Shown here: positions 5,693 to 5,806 of the stretch, piece after piece
Numbering within the stretch: the stretch's first letter is position 1
Layout: each line of letters begins with the position of its first letter
Assembly (NCBI GenBank): GCA_021443065.1
Contig: JABUUR010000166.1
Coordinates: 1-5,806 of the forward strand
Length of the DNA: 5,806 nt
Direction: 5' to 3'
DNA from: Fibrobacter sp.
GTDB taxonomy: Bacteria > Fibrobacterota > Fibrobacteria > Fibrobacterales > Fibrobacteraceae
Made by a program: the position numbers and the translations under genes
Notes under the pieces: generated by a model
Told to the model about the DNA's origin: nothing
Seen by the model: only the letters and a program-made list of their open reading frames with translations
The model's database searches: none

Positions 5693-5806
5693 CGGAAGCA
5701 GGTACAAGAAACAGGCGAACAAGATGCTTGTGGTGGGTGCGCATATCGCACCCAGCGGGACAAGGCTTGCTACGGTCCAGGGCACCAGGGGTGCGATAAT
5801 CACGGA
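5660..5806 (-). CDS. C-terminal end of a membrane transporter, NhaC-like Na+/H+ antiporter (partial)
   Basis: Read on the minus strand from the window edge, one frame stays open for 48 codons and ends at TAG (5662-5660). The peptide is strongly hydrophobic: SVIIAPLVPWTVASLVPLGA, then ICAPTTSILFACFLYLLPLF, then the basic tail SRRYYKVQ. Two hydrophobic segments followed by positive charges look like the last transmembrane helices of a transporter. The phrase APLVPWTVA resembles the SPLIPWxxC/A motif near the end of NhaC-type Na+/H+ antiporters, and the following [FY]-x-x-[FY]-L-x-P-L also fits. The start lies beyond position 5806. It converges with the phosphatase gene, and the two coding regions overlap by 33 bases. 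The general class (membrane protein) is firmer than the NhaC label. Confidence 0.6.
   Translation of the reverse strand, partial: SVIIAPLVPWTVASLVPLGAICAPTTSILFACFLYLLPLFSRRYYKVQ

Noticed and set aside
5734..5754. Perfect hairpin TGGGTGCG-catat-CGCACCCA as a terminator for the phosphatase gene
   Set aside because: No T-run follows on either strand and it lies inside the minus-strand transporter coding region, where it encodes LGAICAPT; probably a coincidence of codon choice.
5724..5806. Plus-strand frame starting MLVVGAHIAPSG and open to the window edge
   Set aside because: It is antisense to the transporter C-terminus, whose hydrophobic segments and PLVPW motif are much more protein-like; the plus-strand reading has no recognisable motif.

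Overview
The window looks like chromosomal DNA from a Fibrobacter-type bacterium (Fibrobacterota). Three things point there: a TIGR02147-family protein, a family I know mainly as a large paralogous set in Fibrobacter succinogenes; the poly-serine linkers of the type SSSSSVxPxS in a large secreted protein; and the C-terminal beta-rich tail of that protein, which resembles type IX secretion sorting domains. The assignment rests on family recognition by eye, not on a search.

Layout. Positions 1-830 (+) hold a TIGR02147 protein whose start codon lies just before the window. It overlaps by ATGA with a lipoprotein gene (827-2050, +) that has a carboxypeptidase-regulatory-like beta domain and a C-terminal LamG/concanavalin-like domain. 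After a 72-base gap containing a perfect 18-base palindrome comes a 785-residue secreted protein (2123-4480, +) with an HEGIH zinc-protease motif, a serine-rich linker, a probable DUF4859 domain and a sorting-like tail. A repeat-rich intergenic region (4481-4694) holds REP-like palindrome pieces, a second GC-rich hairpin-capable element and an AT-rich strip. It leads into a small cysteine-rich YgbA-family protein (4695-5021, +), then a 134-base gap with a possible 22-codon small ORF, then a low-molecular-weight protein tyrosine phosphatase (5156-5692, +). The right edge carries the last 48 codons of a membrane transporter on the minus strand (5660-5806), NhaC-like, whose 3' end overlaps the phosphatase gene tail to tail by 33 bases.

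How they may work together. The first two genes are almost certainly cotranscribed and translationally coupled, which suggests that the TIGR02147 protein and the cell-envelope lipoprotein act in one process. The secreted metalloprotease candidate may belong to the same unit or may be controlled separately through the palindrome. The YgbA-family gene, the phosphatase and the transporter look like unrelated single genes. No mobile element, CRISPR array, tRNA or rRNA was seen.
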